Shown piece after piece: positions 48,351 through 62,269 of a stretch of DNA of 64,000 nt (the stretch's first letter is position 1; the number at the start of each line of letters is the position of its first letter). The stretch covers positions 30,070,849-30,134,848 of the forward strand of contig OY747721.1 in NCBI GenBank assembly GCA_963556495.2, read 5' to 3'. The notes under the pieces were generated by a model. It was given only the letters and a program-made list of their open reading frames with translations. It was not told the DNA's origin and ran no database searches. Source of the DNA: Valencia hispanica (taxonomy: Eukaryota > Chordata > Actinopteri > Cyprinodontiformes > Valenciidae). A program made the position numbers and the translations under genes.

Positions 48351-48780
48351 AATTAGCTTGAATGTGATCAAAACTAAGGATATGATTGTAGATATCAAGA
48401 GAAACAGGGTAAGTCAAACAATATTTCAATCATGGGAGAAGTGGAATTGGAGCATAAATGACTGTGTTCACCTGGACAACAGACTGGACTGGAGTGGAGT
48501 TACAACAGTAAAGCTGTCTATGGGAAAGGATAGAGCAGACCAAACTTAAGCTTAGATTATTTAAGCTATGCAGCAAGAGCTGCATATATTCTGTAAGTCT
48601 GTTTTAGAGAGTGCTGTCCCTTCAGGCATAATTTGTTGGGGTAGCACCATGAGAGCCAGAGACTTAAAAAGGGTAAGCGACCTGATAGAGAAGGTTGGTT
48701 CTGTTCTCTGGACTACTGTTGAAGCACCGGAGATGATGGCGCAAAGAAGAATTCTTCATAAAATCCGCATAATTGGGGCC
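48351..48780 (+). pseudogene. Rex1-like LINE reverse transcriptase fragment
   Basis: The translation shows T-K-D-M-I-V-D-I-K-R-N near 48370-48405, L-D-N-R-L-D-W near 48473-48495, and G-S-T-M-R-A-R-D-L-K-R near 48640-48670, then R-R-I-L-H-K-I-R. It is collinear with the minus-strand copy at 62376-62826. Frameshifted and truncated at both ends. Confidence 0.8.
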
Positions 48781-51169
48781 AGGGGTGGGCTGGTGTTGAA
48801 ATTCAGACCGGGAGCTTGGTTTGGAGAGGCCTTTTTATCTGATTGTTCAAAGGACATATGAGAAATTGAAAGTGTGAGTGACCACTTTAGGTTGTCAAAA
48901 ACAGATCTAAATCCCTTAAGTTTGGTTTAAGTTTGCTCCTCTGTTGCCTGATCAAAGGAACCATGCTCTTTGGGATAATGATTAGACGTGGTCTTCTCGG
49001 AGTTTGGCTGAAGGGAGTTTTTTATTTTTTTTATTTTGTCTAGGCACTTAAGTAATTCAGACAGCTTGAAAAACTATTGGAAAGAGCAGTTAAACTGTCA
49101 TCTGCAAAACAGTGGTGGGATATCACATGAAATACTTAGAAATATATATATACACACTACTCTCTCACCCACCCCTCATTCCCCATCCCCACCCGCTGGA
49201 CGGGTGGTTGGCTTTTAATTTCAAACTCGGGTCCTCTACTAGAGGTATGAGAGCTAGAGGGTTACACAGACACTAACACTTATGTTTGAAAGGCAAGATC
49301 TCAACCTTACTAAAACATTTCCAGAGATCCCCATTAAACGATGAAGTTTATTAAGATGGTGTGATTGATGGTATCAAAATGCCTAAAATTAAATGCTGTT
49401 TCTGACTCAGTCATTTGGTCACAAGATGCTTTGAGCACAGCAGTTTCATGTGAATTAACCATGTTCCTAATCAGAAGCTTACAAATTTAAGACATTATCT
49501 GGAATTCCTAAATTGTTTAAAGTAATCTAGATGTATGAAAGCTTCTGAGTTAGAAAAGCCACTGAGCTACTGTGGTCAAGTATTGCAAAATGTATTATAG
49601 GAAGTGAATGTTGCAAATGGCAGTTATGTGGTTCTGTAAACATGATGTCCCTGGAGAAATTTGTGAACCCTGTCATACAATCCTCACAGCCCAAAATTCT
49701 CTAGAGACAGAAACGGCAGGATCCTGGAAAACGACAGACGGCATTTAGCCATTACCCTGCTCTTAAACCACCTCGCTGTCGTTTTAAGCATCATTCATTC
49801 TCTGGGACCCTGTAAAATGAAACACAGGGATCCATCAAGACCTCCCCTTGCATCTCGCCTTCCGCAGTATCTAGTCTGCATTTCCTTTTATAGATTGAAA
49901 GCATTTTCTTTTTGCTGATGTCAGGCAGAGTGTTCCAGGCCTCAGCCAGTCATTGTGAGAAATGGGACAGGGCTTGTTGTGCCACTTTGCTCTTCCTTCT
50001 CTTCCTCTGAGTCCTGCTGAGCTACAGGAAACGATTGTGGCTCATCTATTGACTGCAAGTCCCCAAGCAACAATTACAGCAGGCTTCAGGATTTTATCAA
50101 GGCTGTACATGTTAAAGAATTCTAATTACCTTTTGGTTTTACTGTGGAAAGTGGAAAATTATACATACACATTAGAGAGATCATCTTACAGTTGGAAAGT
50201 TGTGAGTTATATCTCGCCATGTTTTGTAAAAGTTTTTGAATAAGACACTGAATCTCACGTTGCCTACCAGTCTGCGATTTGACGTGTGTGCGTGCATGCG
50301 TGTGTCAATAGCTAATTGAGATATGAGTGTAAAAGTGCTTTGAGTGGTCAGTGAGACTAGAAACACGTTCAATAAATGGAGTCCATTTACACAGAGGATT
50401 GTTCACTTAAACAAAAAACAACTTTGCTGTTGCTCTCCTGTTATTTTAGAACAAACTTAATAATTATTATATATTTTTTTTTAAATAAGTATTGTACAAT
50501 ATTAGGAAAACACGCAATTCCTGTGTTGTTGAATATTACCATCATATTTATTGTGTTTAGCTCAGATTGTTTTTTTTGTTTGTTTCTTTTCACTGATTGA
50601 TTTCACTCCCCATCACTCCCTATTATATTTAGCATCTTGGGCATTTTCATTTGTTTCTCCCAACATGCAGGTACATCACCTTGCCCTATAACTCACCACA
50701 TTATGCTCAACCCAAAATGGCTGAACATTCTAAACGGGTTCCAACGTCACTGGATGTGGAATATTTAGAAAGTAATAAACCTAATAAATTAGACTCTTAA
50801 CTGAAATAGTTTTGAATTCCTAAAGATGGTTGATTATAGACACTAAAAATGTGGAAATAATTTTTCTTTTTTTTTAAGATATGCATTTCTAGATCCATGA
50901 TTTTGTTTTGTTTAAAGGCCTAGACTGGTTTGTTTTAAAAGCAGAATTTATCAGTGAACGTTTAGTAAGAAGAAATCAAGTTGACATTCTGGTTGTTAAC
51001 AGACTGGTTTGTACACAATGGTTTCCACTGACCCTTTGTCCAAGAATAGAATTGAGCACTTATAATCCTTGGTGTAGCCCATCATAGCGTGTACTAGATT
51101 GTACAGTTGCGTGGAAAGTTTTGAGATGGCTATTACAAGGATAATTGCAACATGTCAATTTACCTACTG
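48781..51169. other. intronic DNA; possible conserved block 49830-50100
   Basis: There is a small TA/CA run near 49142. The block 49830-50100 is compositionally balanced and might be conserved non-coding sequence. No coding domain was recognised. Confidence 0.3.
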
Positions 51170-51830
51170 TGTAGGTTCTAATTTCAAAATATGAACTTTG
51201 TACGAAAAGAACATTTGTGTTTTGCTTGGTTTTTTTGTTTTTTTCCTAATAACAATATCTCTTGGCAATAGATCAAACAGCAGGTAGGAGTATAATCATA
51301 GATGATCTTGTCCCAGGCCCAGACAAGGCCATCTGTACCATGTGATGTGGTCAAATGAAACCAAGACTCTGGGTGGGTCGGGTGAGAAACAGGCTGAATA
51401 TGTGGGAAACCACTTCATGCCCACTGTTAAGCATGGAGGAGGATTTGCAATTTGGTAAATCTGCTTCTCTTTTAAAGGCTCTGGGAACTGTATAAGCCTG
51501 CCTAAAAACTTTGAATCTGTTGTCATTAGATCTTTTGCAGGATAATGACCCAAAAATGTGGCTTAATCAACAAGGAATGATTCACCAATTAAAAAAATAA
51601 AACTTCTTCATATCAGTCCCCAGGTTTAACAATACAGAGAAACTGTGGACTAGGCGGAAGAAAATAATGTATGTGAGGTGCCAGACCTGTAGATGATTTA
51701 GAGAGAGTGTACAACAAAATGGTCAAAGATCCCTTTCTCTGTGTGTTCCAGTCTTGTAAAATGTTACAGGAGAAGACTATTGTCACAAGTGCAAAAGCAG
51801 GGTTGTAAAGTCATTTAACAGCTGTGGTAT
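51170..51830 (+). pseudogene. Tc1-like transposase relic
   Basis: Decayed translation shows W-S-N-E-T-K-T-L near 51348-51372, [11 protein letters not shown] near 51410-51440, L-Q-D-N-D-P-K near 51533-51556, and E-K-L-W near 51640. No terminal repeats are clear. Confidence 0.75.
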
Positions 51831-53258
<1,428 letters not shown>

Positions 53259-53404
53259 TGACAAGACCTCTTTGTCCTTCCCACACAGTTGACACTTTTT
53301 CACATGATTGACTGACAGCGACTCCCTTTACCTCCAACCTTTTCCATCTAGTTGTATGTCTGTGTGTGAGGCCAATGATTTCCTGTGATGGTTGTTTGGA
53401 TTTT

Positions 53405-53515
53405 TTTTTCTGAAATGAGATGCTTTTGAGAACTGGAGTTGGAGACCCCTGTTCTAAAGCAATACAGCAGCCCCACACCATCACACTACTGCCATGTTTG
53501 ACTGTAGTCACATAG
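53405..53515 (-). pseudogene. short Tc1-like transposase fragment
   Basis: On the minus strand it reads V-K-H-G-S-S-V-M-V-W-G-C-C, the conserved central block of Tc1 transposases. It is only about 25-35 codons, and lies 320 bp downstream of exon 2. Confidence 0.65.
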
Positions 53516-53702
53516 GGCCAGGTTGGCCTGCATAGCCTATTTCCTACAATGAATACAATCAGACTTTTAGAAACTACGTTTGGTATTTACAGTACTTGGG
53601 TTGTCCTTAAAATATTTGATCTGAAACATTTAAGTGTGGAGAAAAAAAGGAACAAATGTGTGTTTTACATTCTCTCTAATTAGAAAATGATCTAAAAAAA
53701 CC

Positions 53703-53990
53703 CCATAGTAAATGGCCTGTACTTGTATAGTGCTTTATTTTGTCCTTGAGGATTCAAGTACACATTCACACACTGATGATGGCAAGCTACATTGTAGCCA
53801 CAGCTGCCCTGGGGCTCACTGACAGAACCGAGGCTGCTGAACACTGGCGCCACTGGGTCCTCTGACCACCACCAGTAGGCAGAAGGGTGAAGTGTCTTGC
53901 CCAAGGACACAACGATTGAGATGGACAGCTCAAACCGGCAACCCTTCGGTTACAAGACAAAGTCCTAACTCCTGAGCAACAGTCGTCCCG
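53703..53990 (-). repeat. tRNA-related SINE, minus strand
   Basis: On the minus strand the head reads GTTGCTCAGGAGTTAGGA (A-box-like) and GCCGGTTTGAGC (B-box-like). The body contains the complement of GTGTCTTGCCCAAGGACAC. The 3' side carries TATAGTGCTTTATTTTG (+ strand), a LINE-type tail. It belongs to a different SINE family from 41135-41510. Confidence 0.7.
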
Positions 53991-55759
53991 GACATGATCT
54001 ACATTGGAGATTTAAGACAGCTGAATAACCTAATACTGTATTTTAGTTTGTAGGAAGGGTCACATACAATCTATAGTTTCCCCACTGCCATTGGCAAGTC
54101 TTAAAGTACTTTCACCTTAACTGATGATTACCCTGGTTGTGTTAAAGGGAGAGGTTAGGATCAAGGTCCCAGGGAACTAAAACACACAAAGGTTAACCTT
54201 TGATATAGTGCTGTGAGCACAAGGTGAGTAAATGATTCCCCCTCTTTCTAAATAAAGGTCTCCTGAGCAAGTATGCCTGGTGTTGCACCATCTACTTGGT
54301 TCTTTTACTGCTCTTTTTTCTATCAGAACTATTAGCAGTTCTTCTAGATGAACTTGGACTGTTCTTGGACAAACCACGGTACAACAGCTGAAGCAGTTAC
54401 TGTAAAACACTATTCATGATTCTCCAGCGGCCCTGCAGAGAATCCCCAGCCCTAGTTACCTTGTTCTGCACCCAGCAGGATTTCACATTTGGGATATGAA
54501 AGAGAGAGGCCTTTTAGCTCCAAATATAGCCTAATTTACTGGCACAGAGAGGATAATATTGATGGAAAATATTCCTATTGAACCTAGTCTGCTTGGACAG
54601 TGACTTGTGATAAAAGAATTCTCTGTGAAGTGGGATTTCATGTTGAATGTGCACACTGGGACATATCAAAGGAATGAAAATACCCTTTAAAGCAGAAATC
54701 TGAAAGAATTAGTTTTAGAACTATTCCCCCTCCACCCACACCTGAAATGTTCCAGAGAGATAGAACTGGTGCGTTAGTTTCAGAAACGCTGGCACAATCT
54801 AGTTTTTGAATACCGTATGAAATATTTTGCAGGCTTAACAGCTGCAAATCCTCTGCTTAAATGACAGTTGAAAAACACTATAGAAATAAAAATGGAAATT
54901 ATTTTTCCTTCGTCTTCAGAAGAAAGCGATGATTGTGAGGCTTGACACAGTCATTGTACAGAACCTTGTCCCATCTCTGATCCTATTTACTTGTTAATGG
55001 CTCATATGGTTTCTCTGATGGATCTCTCTGGGGAAACTGAGAGCTGCATCATCACATCCTGGAACATTTGCACCCTGGCATTAGCAAATCAGATGAAATC
55101 ACGTTCTCTGACTTGTGTCATCAAAGATGACCTTTGCTTATCCTTCTAAGCACTTTCAATTAGCTTTAAATTTGCTAAAGGTCACACAGCTCCAAGTGCT
55201 TCCTCTACTCTCTCACCTTTTGTCTTAATGTTTAACTTCTTAAATCAGGGTTAAAAAGCTTCCCTATCTCAGTCAGTGTTGTTCTTCCTCCTGCAGCTTC
55301 CGTCAGGCTCAATGATTCAACCATTTATTCCAGTTGTGTGTCCCCAAGTAGTGCTTTTTAGTTTGCTGATGTGTGTGAAGAAGCATACAGAGTATTTGTG
55401 CTTTTAATTTGTGCATTCATTAGTTTGTGCCTCATGTATTATTTTATCATTCAGTTAAGCTCTAATTAGAATATCTTTGCAAAAAACAGTTTATCTCATT
55501 AAATTCTTCTCCAACTTAAAACTTTAGTTCCTCCTGGGCCTCAAACATCTTTGTTTTAGCTTATTAGAATGTCAAAGGTCCAGAAATAGCAGAAGTTAAA
55601 GCTTGCATTCAGAATGGTTAATAGGGTTCTTGTGTAATATTATACAATCATCATTTTTCAGTTATTCTGGTGGAACTCGCTGTTGCCTTTAAAGCTAGAA
55701 AAGTGCCTGTCAAGATTAAATTTGTATGTGGTTACCTTTGTTTTCTCCAGGTACTCTGG
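53991..55759. other. intron 2 DNA; candidate conserved block 54930-55180
   Basis: No mobile element was identified. 54930-55180 is balanced in composition and free of repeat features. No splice-flanked exon matching CA10 exon 3 was seen. Confidence 0.35.
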
Positions 55760-57510
55760 TTTCATACCCTAGACCAAAATCAGAAGTATTGGGTCACCCC
55801 TACAAAATCATTGGATTTAGGTTTTTCTGTCACTTTTGTGGTCTAAGGAGGTATAATATACAACACATTGGCGTGAAGACTACTTCCACAAACCTTTGTA
55901 AAGTAATGAGTTTGTCTCAAGCGTAGTGAAGTCCAATCTGTCACCAATAGGGATCCCATCTGTACAACTGGTTCTTTCATGAACTTTCCTCATAACTATG
56001 GAAACACTACAAAGTCAACTCTTAGTGGTATAACAATTTGGAAGCAATAAAAACAAGAGCAACTCAGTTTAGAACAGCAAATGTTGTGGTACAGAGTAAG
56101 AGATTGGCAACTTTCTTCAGAGTCTACAGCTGCGACCTCCAAACTTCATGTGGCCTTTACATTAGGTCAAGCACACTAAAACACACGTTTTGTGGTGGTG
56201 TACTTTACGTTTTGGGAACTCCTTGTGTTTCACACAGTTTTTCTTGGGGTGGTAAGGTCTCGCTAGCTCAGTTAGCTTAGCTTAGCTTAATTGCGGCTAT
56301 GGCTACTCTTCTCTCTCCTGTCTCTAACTCTTCTCTTCTCTCTTGCTCTCTCTGTCAGATGTTTAGTTACTTCCCTGCCTCCTTTACTGATAATGGTAAC
56401 TGTAATAAATGTAATATTTTTGTAGCTTTGGAGGCGAGGGTATCAGAATTAGAAGCACGGCTCCGCGCTGTTGAAAAACCAGCAGATAGCCAAAGCCCAT
56501 TAGCAAGCGTGGAGCCAACAAGGATAGAACCCCCTAGCTGTCCTCCGGTAGAGCCCGCGCAGCCGGGACCTCAGGCCGGCTGGGTGACGGTACTTCTCAA
56601 ACCCCCAGACGGTCGTGGCGGATGGCCGCTCCTACTGAGCCTGGTTCTGTTGGAGGTTTCTTCCTGTTAAAGGGGAGTTTTTCCTCTCTACCGTCGCTAC
56701 ATGCTTGCTCAGTATGAGGGATTGCTGAAGGATTGCTGTGGTTGGAAACTCTGCATCAACGGGGCCCAACCTCACGCCAATGACTGACGCAATCTGCTGG
56801 GATTCCTTAAATAGTAAACTTTTTAACTGATTGGAATGTTGGTATAAATGTATTGAAATGACTTCATATTAAGTGCCTTGAGATGACATCTGTTGTGAAT
56901 TGGCGCTATATAAATAAACTGAATTGAAAGAGGAGTGGAGATGGGCTCTTAGAGTGGCAAATCATGCTTTTCCGTGTGATATACCAATGAATAAGACTGG
57001 GTTTGGCCAAACTGTTCTTCACTCACTCCCTTTTGCCAAGTATAAAGTTTGAACACAGGATTATGGTTTTTGGTTGCTTCTTAGGGGTTAGGCATGGCCC
57101 CTTTCTTAACCCCTAAAAATATATCTTACTGTAATCCATACCAAGACATTTGCTACAATATTTTGCTTCTGGCTCTGTGGGAACAGTGTGAGAAAGGCCT
57201 CTTTCATTTTAGACATGACTTGGTACCTGGGAACAGCAGAAGTTTCATTCAGATGTGACTTAGTAAAATTTGGGTATGGAGGAACTTGACAGGCCTGCAC
57301 AGTCCCCTGACCTTTACCTGATTAAATACCTTTGGAAAGAATTGAAGTAAAGACTGTAAGATAGGACTTCTTGCCAAACATCACCCGAGTCAGCTTCTAG
57401 AAGAATGTCAAGTATTCTTATAAAACACTCCTAAACCTTGTGGAAATCAATTACCTAAAAAGTTAAATCTGTTGAAGTTGCTAAGGCCAATGCTATATCA
57501 CAGCTTTTAT
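55760..57510 (+). mobile_element. Tc1/mariner relic interrupted by an L2 derivative
   Basis: The left part (55760-56255) begins AGTATTGGGTCACCCCTACA, an end-like sequence, and contains a decayed N-terminal region (ACAATTTGGAAGCAATAA, CAACTCAG, CTTCATGTGGCC). The right part (56936-57510) resumes with GAGGAGTGGAGATGGGCTCT, then AAGTATAAAGTTTG, GGGTATGGAGGAACTTGACAGG, CTGACCTTTACCTGATTAAA and CACTCCTAAACCTTGTGG, the second half of the same transposase in the same orientation. The right terminal repeat is not evident. Dead copy. Confidence 0.8.
56256..56935 (+). mobile_element. internally deleted L2-type LINE: ORF1 start joined to 3' UTR
   Basis: A frame from 56299 encodes M-A-T-L-L-S-P-V, then C-x-x-C-like pairs (S-L-C-Q-M; C-N-K-C-N), a coiled-coil-like A-L-E-A-R-V-S-E-L-E-A-R-L-R-A-V-E-K segment and G-W-V-T-V, matching the N-terminal ORF1 of fish L2 elements. 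At about 56600-56640 it passes directly to the L2 3' region (GTTGGAGGTTTCTTCCTGTTAAA, GCTCAGTATGAGGGATTGCTG) and ends TTGGCGCTATATAAATAAACTGAATTG. The endonuclease and reverse transcriptase are missing. It sits inside the Tc1 relic. Confidence 0.8.
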
Positions 57511-59184
57511 ATTAGGACTGCAACATTTCTCAAATTCCTTTGTGGGTAGAGCTAAGTGACCCTATCCTTTATCAATATGGTGTAGATTAATTGGCAGTTA
57601 ACAATGCTTATGCTGTTAGTGTGTGATAAAGAAGCAACGAAATGAATGTCAGAAACACTGAAGCCCAGCAGCACATTCGCCAAAATGACACTGCTTCTAC
57701 CATCTGTTTTTGTTTTCTTCCCCTACAGTACACAGTACCAAATGTTCTTGAGGTAAAAGACCCAAATGACCCCTCCTGTATTGAATTTGTCTTCAGCTCT
57801 AGGTTCTGAAACACACATAATGGCAGTTTGGACTAGTTTAACCTTGAAATGTGTTTATTGGTTTGCATATTGGCTTGGTTTTCTCGCACAAACATACACT
57901 TTAAAAAACAAATTTTTTTACTAAGCTGACTGGTTCGGAAAACAAATGGGATGATTTGGGCTTTAGATTGGGCATAGTGCAAGTCACATGCATCCACTTC
58001 TGCAATGCACATCTGACTTTTTGATGGATTTGGTCATTGTCTTTTAATGGATTATGATTGTTTTTCTTCTATAATACCACTTTATGGTGGACTTTTTTCA
58101 AATTTGGGATATTCCTTATGTAAATAAAAGTGACTTATTTTCAATGCGCCTGTGGGTGCATTATGCTGAGTGAAACCATTTTTGCTCAAAATATGTTTTT
58201 CGAAGTGATTCTGCAGAGGGAACATGGATCACAGGAAAGCTGGTTGTAGGATGAGTGTGTCTGCGGGTTCTGTTTTTTGTATTGAAGGATAGGCTAAAGT
58301 GATTGAACATCCTAAATGTTTTTTTTTTCTCTTTCATCAAAAGCTCTTGTTTCAATTCAGCCAAAAATGCAAATCCTTTAAGAACGGCCTATAATAAATG
58401 GCTCAAACCCCATAAGCCCTTGCATTATAACCATACAACAAATGCTTCATTATGTTTGACCTTTTTATATTCTCTAAATACAGACCAACAGCAATATGCC
58501 CAAGTCGCACTACTGCAAATCTACTTTGGATTTTATACAAAGATGTTTTCATATAAGTAAACAATGCTCCAGCCTTGACTTTGTGTGTTATATCGTACAA
58601 GAACAAGTACTACTTTGTTTCAGCAATGACCTGATAACATTGATTAACTTCCTGCTATGACATGCAGATAAGTGCCTTTAAGTAAACATGGTGCCAGTGA
58701 TGCCTTTCTATGCATGTTATATTGTACGATTGTTTATCAAATATCATGCTACGCTATGCAGACACTCTGTCTGTACGAGTAATTATTATTTTACCTTGGC
58801 ATGCCAAATGTCTGGAGTTGCTCTAACTTGTAGCTTGTAACTAATCTAAATTCTGATTAATTTAGATTAGTTATTTGAGCCCTTACTGTTTATGGAACAT
58901 AATCAGCTGATCGTCTGGGGATGATAGTTCAAAGTCTGGAGGGAAAAAAGTACATGCACTATACAAAACGGTAGCACATCATAAACAGCTCACATGCTGT
59001 AATATGTAACAGCACTTTATCTTTTTCAAAATCTTCATGCATACATCCATGTAATATGTAGTTTTAAACATGTTAAGACAAAAAAATGACAGTAGTTTTA
59101 AAACTGCTACAGGACATTAGTGGATTTATTCTTACTTGGATATGAACACTAGATGCCATAACTCAAATTTATTAAATAGAAAAT
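57511..59184. other. intron 2 DNA, nothing recognised
   Basis: It contains the perfect hairpin 58839-58872. No element or exon was recognised. Confidence 0.35.
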
Positions 59185-59515
59185 TAATTCATCCATTTAT
59201 TCTTACTATATCAGTTTCAGAATGGTGCTGACTCCTTTCCCATCTGTAAACAAACTGGATGCATAGTATTCCTTACACAGATCACGAATCCTGTATCCTG
59301 TCAATGAGCACAACGATATAAACATGCATGGACACATGAGACCATCTTAGAATCACCAGTTAGGTGGGCGGGTTTGTTTTTTTTGGACAGCGGTAAAATT
59401 TTGGACTACCTGGAGAAAAACGGTGTTAGCACTGGGAGAACACAAACTCCAAGCCAATGTTTTAAATGGTGACCATCTATCTTTAAGGCAATCATTTTAA
59501 CCCCTGAAACCACAG
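59185..59515 (-). repeat. decayed tRNA-derived SINE, minus strand
   Basis: It starts with a TTCATCCATTTATTC tail remnant and proceeds through CACCAGTTAGGTGGG, CTACCTGGAGAAAAACGG and GGGAGAACACAAACTCC, the reverse complement of the SINE body at 41135-41510. Low identity indicates an old copy. Confidence 0.6.
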
Positions 59516-61935
59516 TGCAGCTAAAACTATTTAATGAGACTGTTATCATGAACTATTTTAAGGTATTAAAGTGTCTTTTAACTCTTTTTTTATTTTATTT
59601 TTTATTTTTTATTTTTCTCCTGAACTTACCAAAAGCTGTTTGCCACACAAAACCTGAACATTAAATTGATAGGCTTATGGTTTTTCTATGCAAATAAACA
59701 TGAGCCATTTGGTCAATCAAAATGATTTTCATGAAATAAGTGATGTGGTTTAAGATAGAATTATGTACCACATATATACTGTTAAAAGTATATCATCATT
59801 GTTCAACATTTATTGTATTAGGTATTTTTATGTTCCCTGCAAAACTTTTATATTTAAGTGCAGTATAGCCATTTTAGTTGAATTTTGTTAAATGTTTTTG
59901 ACATTTGATGCTGTTATAACAACTTAGTGTATGGCTAAGTATAAATAACACATTGGTATGCATGGATATGACTATTTTGTGAATAAAAAAAGCCCATCAG
60001 AATGTGTTAATGCTGCCCTTTAGAAACTTATGGGGACATTCTACACATCAACTTTGAAGTGACATTTTGGCACATGAACACTTAAATCCTTTTGAAGTTG
60101 GCTTGTGTGTGATATTTTGTGGCACTTTTAAGACAACAATTAAAGCTAACAGGATGTATTCAGATGCAATACGATTCTCTGATGTTCCTCAGTACCTGAC
60201 AGACAACCAATACAAGAAACAATCACTTTTACAAAAACAATTTATACGTTCTTTTTTTATTTCCTGAAAAAGAACATCTTATAGCTTTCCTTTGTGAGTA
60301 CTGTGAAATTATGTATTGAAAATATGTGCACACTGAAACCCTGTGCAGCCTTGCCATCATGTAAGTCGCTCTCCAGATTATGATGGGAAATTGTTGCACT
60401 TTAAGTCTTAACGAAGCATGGAGGAGCGCTCTTGATCTTATAAGTGCGAGCATCCAATCTAATTATCTGGCCTTATCGTTCATCTCTGCATCTTATTTGT
60501 CTTTAGAGGCATCAGTGCATTTTATCACAGCTTCTCATTAGAATTCCGTTTAATCTGCCGTTTTCCTACCCGGGCTCTCATGTTTGATGTCCACTTTTGT
60601 ACTGGCAAATGAGCAGCTGCGGATTTTCCTGCAGGCTCGTGAGCTGATTAAAAAACATTTTTCACATCCCACTGAGACAATAACCAACCACGAATTCCAG
60701 AATTCCAGCTGCAGAGCCCAAAAGCTGGGTTGTAAAAAAATCCCCTCAAGTGTTTGTCTTGTTCTCTTTTTACTTATCCAGCTAAACTGCTTTCTCAATC
60801 AATGGAGGACGCTAATTGTCCAGTACTTTGTATATGTCTAGGAGATAACAAGATAGTCTTCAGGTGGCAATCAGTGATCGAAGACCAATTAAGGGAGCAG
60901 AGAAAACACCAGCAGGGCAAGGCTCCATTTGTCGCTGGCAAATTTATGTGATGAAAAAGGATATCCATTAGCAGCTGTCTATTGCCAGTTTGTTTTGAAG
61001 CCAGCCTCTGCTGCGCAAGTAAAGTATCCACCTCTGAAATTTGCAGAAGCCTCTATCCTGCAGACAGGTCTAATGAGAAAACGCCTCTCACTGGTAGGGT
61101 GAGTGCCTTTAGAGTGCACGGGCTGGTTTCTGACAGCTGATATTGCAGACAAGAGACTTTTTGATGGGCAGTCAGCATCTAGCAAAACAGATATGGCCCC
61201 AGTGGAAATCCCCCCACCTATCATAGTAAAATACTAGTTTCTGCACTGAAACACAGTTTAGTACACAGTTGTACCTTCCCAACCTATTAGTGTTGAGGTA
61301 TCGACAAATGGCAAGGATAAAACACTGATTCTGTTAAGCTTTACTTTAAGTATAAAGTGTGAAAGGTGTTGTAGGCTTTCAGAGGCAGTAGTTTAGTCAT
61401 GCATGACAGCTGACATTTTATGCTTTCCACAAAAAACAAACTAGGTCTTCAATTTCATGCCATACCTTCAATAGCTTCTTCCACATTTGCTGGCTTACCA
61501 GAAGCAAAACAAGTAATCACAGTAATCTTTATCTTTCTTCTGCAGGATAAGAATCATTACTCTTCAAAATCATACAGAGCAAACACTGAGGCAAAGTTTC
61601 ATGTCCTGGTGTTACCCATTAGGGTAATCAAAATATTGGATATTTTTATATAACTGCTTCTTAAAATATATATTTCCATGTTGATATACAATTTTGCTTA
61701 GCATCAACGTTGGAAATAATGAGTTATGTTGTGCAAAACGTGCTTTCATACTTGGTAATAATTCATTAGTGCAAGATTTACTGCTTTTTTTTTGTCCCCT
61801 CCCATACTGCATTTTCAACATAAAACAGAAAACTACAGCTTAAAGTGGTCAAATACAAAACAAAGGGGCTTTTAGTATTTTAAATACATAGATTAGACCA
61901 GAAATACTTAAATTATATATTTCCACCTTTCTTAT
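59516..61935. other. intron 2 DNA; candidate conserved block 60420-60960
   Basis: There is a (TTTTTTA)n stretch at about 59585-59620. 60420-60960 has balanced composition with TAATTA- and CAGCTG-type motifs and no repeat features. No exon was recognised. Confidence 0.35.
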
Positions 61936-61948
61936 TAAATTCAGTTCA

Positions 61949-62256
61949 TCCATCCATCCATCCATCCATCCATTTTCTTCCGCTTATCCGGGGTCGGGTC
62001 GCGGGGGCAGCAGCCTAAGCAAAGAGACCCAGACTTCCCTCTCCCCAGCCACTTGTTCCAGCTCCTCGGGAGGAACCCCAAGGCGCTCCCAGGCCAGCCG
62101 AGAAACATAGTCCCTCCAGCGTGTCCTGGGCCTTCCCCTGGGCCTCCTCCCGGTGAGACGTGCCTGAAACACCTCACCAGGGAGGCGTCCAGGAGGCATC
62201 CTGACCAGATGCCCGAGCCACCTCAACTGACTCGTCTCGATGTGGAGAAGCAGAAG
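61949..62256 (-). mobile_element. 5'-truncated RTE-like LINE insertion with 13 bp target duplication
   Basis: On the minus strand an 80-codon frame (61984-62226) encodes R-W-L-G-H-L-V-R-M-P-P, then G-R-R-P-R-G-R-P-R-T-R-W-R-D-Y, the typical C-terminus of RTE-type and related LINE polymerases. The 3' tail is (GGAT)n at 61949-61974. TAAATTCAGTTCA occurs at 61936-61948 and again at 62257-62269, a perfect 13 bp duplication. The target is the 3' tail of the Rex1-like LINE that follows, and the frame is still open, so this insertion is comparatively young. Confidence 0.85.
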
Positions 62257-62269
62257 TAAATTCAGTTCA

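Noticed and set aside
56735..56760. 'Tggaaactctgc' as a possible CA10 exon 3 (W-N-L-C)
   Set aside because: It is in the L2 3' UTR, lacks splice sites and has no neighbouring CA10 residues.
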